Below are positions 16,225-16,625 of a stretch of DNA of 16,625 bases, in pieces (the first letter of the stretch is position 1; every line of letters starts with the position of its first letter). The position numbers and the translations under genes are program-made. This DNA is from Dethiobacter sp. (GTDB lineage Bacteria > Bacillota_D > Dethiobacteria > Dethiobacterales > Dethiobacteraceae): positions 1 to 16,625 of the forward strand of contig JAGXSQ010000069.1 of assembly GCA_018333395.1 (NCBI GenBank), in the 5' to 3' direction. The notes beneath the pieces were generated by a model. It did no database searches and was not told the origin of the DNA. It worked only from the letters and a program-made list of their open reading frames with translations.

Positions 16225-16625
16225 ATGGCAAAGCAAAAGTTTGAGAGGACTAAACCCCACGTTAACGTCGGTACGATTGGTCACGTTGACCACGGCAAGA
16301 CAACGCTGACAGCGGCTATTACTTCCTGTCTGGCTCAGTCAGGGTTAGCCAAGAAGACGGCCTACGATGAGATTGACAAGGCTCCCGAAGAGAAGGAGCG
16401 CGGTATTACTATTTCTACGGCGCATGTGGAGTACGAGACTCCCAAGCGCCACTATGCGCATGTAGACTGCCCAGGGCATGCCGACTACATTAAGAACATG
16501 ATTACCGGCGCCGCGCAGATGGACGGGGCGATTTTGGTTGTTTCCGCTGCTGACGGCCCCATGCCGCAGACCCGGGAGCATATTTTGCTAGCGCGCCAGG
16601 TAGGCGTGCCGCACATCGTTGTCTA
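16225..16625 (+). CDS. tuf: Translation elongation factor Tu, N-terminal part (cut by window end)
   Basis: EF-Tu brings aminoacyl-tRNA to the ribosome as a GTP complex. About 133 residues are visible. They contain the P-loop GHVDHGKT (19-26), the switch [16 protein letters not shown] (58-72), the G3 motif DCPGHADY (81-88) and [12 protein letters not shown]. The ATG follows AAAAAGGAGG nine bases upstream and 36 bases after the fusA stop, so it is in the same operon. The frame is open to the last base, so the rest lies outside the window. Confidence 0.98.
   Translation, partial: MAKQKFERTKPHVNVGTIGHVDHGKTTLTAAITSCLAQSGLAKKTAYDEIDKAPEEKERGITISTAHVEYETPKRHYAHVDCPGHADYIKNMITGAAQMDGAILVVSAADGPMPQTREHILLARQVGVPHIVV

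Noticed and set aside
1..16625. CRISPR array or insertion sequence
   Set aside because: No regularly spaced repeats and no transposase-like frame were seen; the only tandem repeat is coding, in rpoB.

Overview
The window looks like a chromosomal piece of a Gram-positive bacterium of the Firmicutes, probably Clostridia-like or a neighbouring class. The basis is the gene order rpoB-rpoC-L7Ae-rpsL-rpsG-fusA-tuf, an L7Ae-type protein directly after rpoC, strong AGGAGG ribosome binding sites, frequent TTG/GTG starts and sigma-A type promoters. The genus cannot be told from the sequence alone.

Three blocks are visible. (1) Positions 1-1983, + strand: the end of a branched-chain amino acid ABC importer operon (livM 3' end, livG, livF), tightly overlapping and closed by a bidirectional terminator. 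(2) Positions 2029-4442, - strand: a compact four-gene set not listed among standard housekeeping genes. In transcription order it has a 48-residue Lys-rich peptide with a WxxPxL leader motif and an aromatic C-terminus, a stand-alone PqqD-like recognition protein, a radical SAM enzyme with a nearly Cys-free SPASM region, and a MenA/UbiA-type membrane prenyltransferase whose start overlaps the radical SAM stop. The set looks like a RiPP or peptide-derived cofactor pathway that ends in prenylation; the product is unknown. A tRNA-Trp gene with its own promoter and probable terminator lies upstream of it on the same strand. (3) Positions 4994-16625, + strand: the beta and beta' RNA polymerase genes, then the L7Ae-like protein and the str operon (S12, S7, EF-G, EF-Tu, the last cut by the window end).

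rpoB has its own promoter and a 170-base leader, and is separated from the rplJ-rplL genes that usually precede it. A second near-consensus promoter overlaps the rpoC stop codon and should drive the str operon separately. RpoB carries a long acidic C-terminal tail containing an in-frame 18-bp tandem repeat.

The most interesting part is the precursor / PqqD / radical SAM / UbiA set at 2029-4442. The peptide gene is too short for usual gene callers, and combining a MenA-like prenyltransferase with a PqqD-radical SAM pair suggests a lipid-anchored peptide-derived product, such as a quinone-like cofactor. That function is inference.
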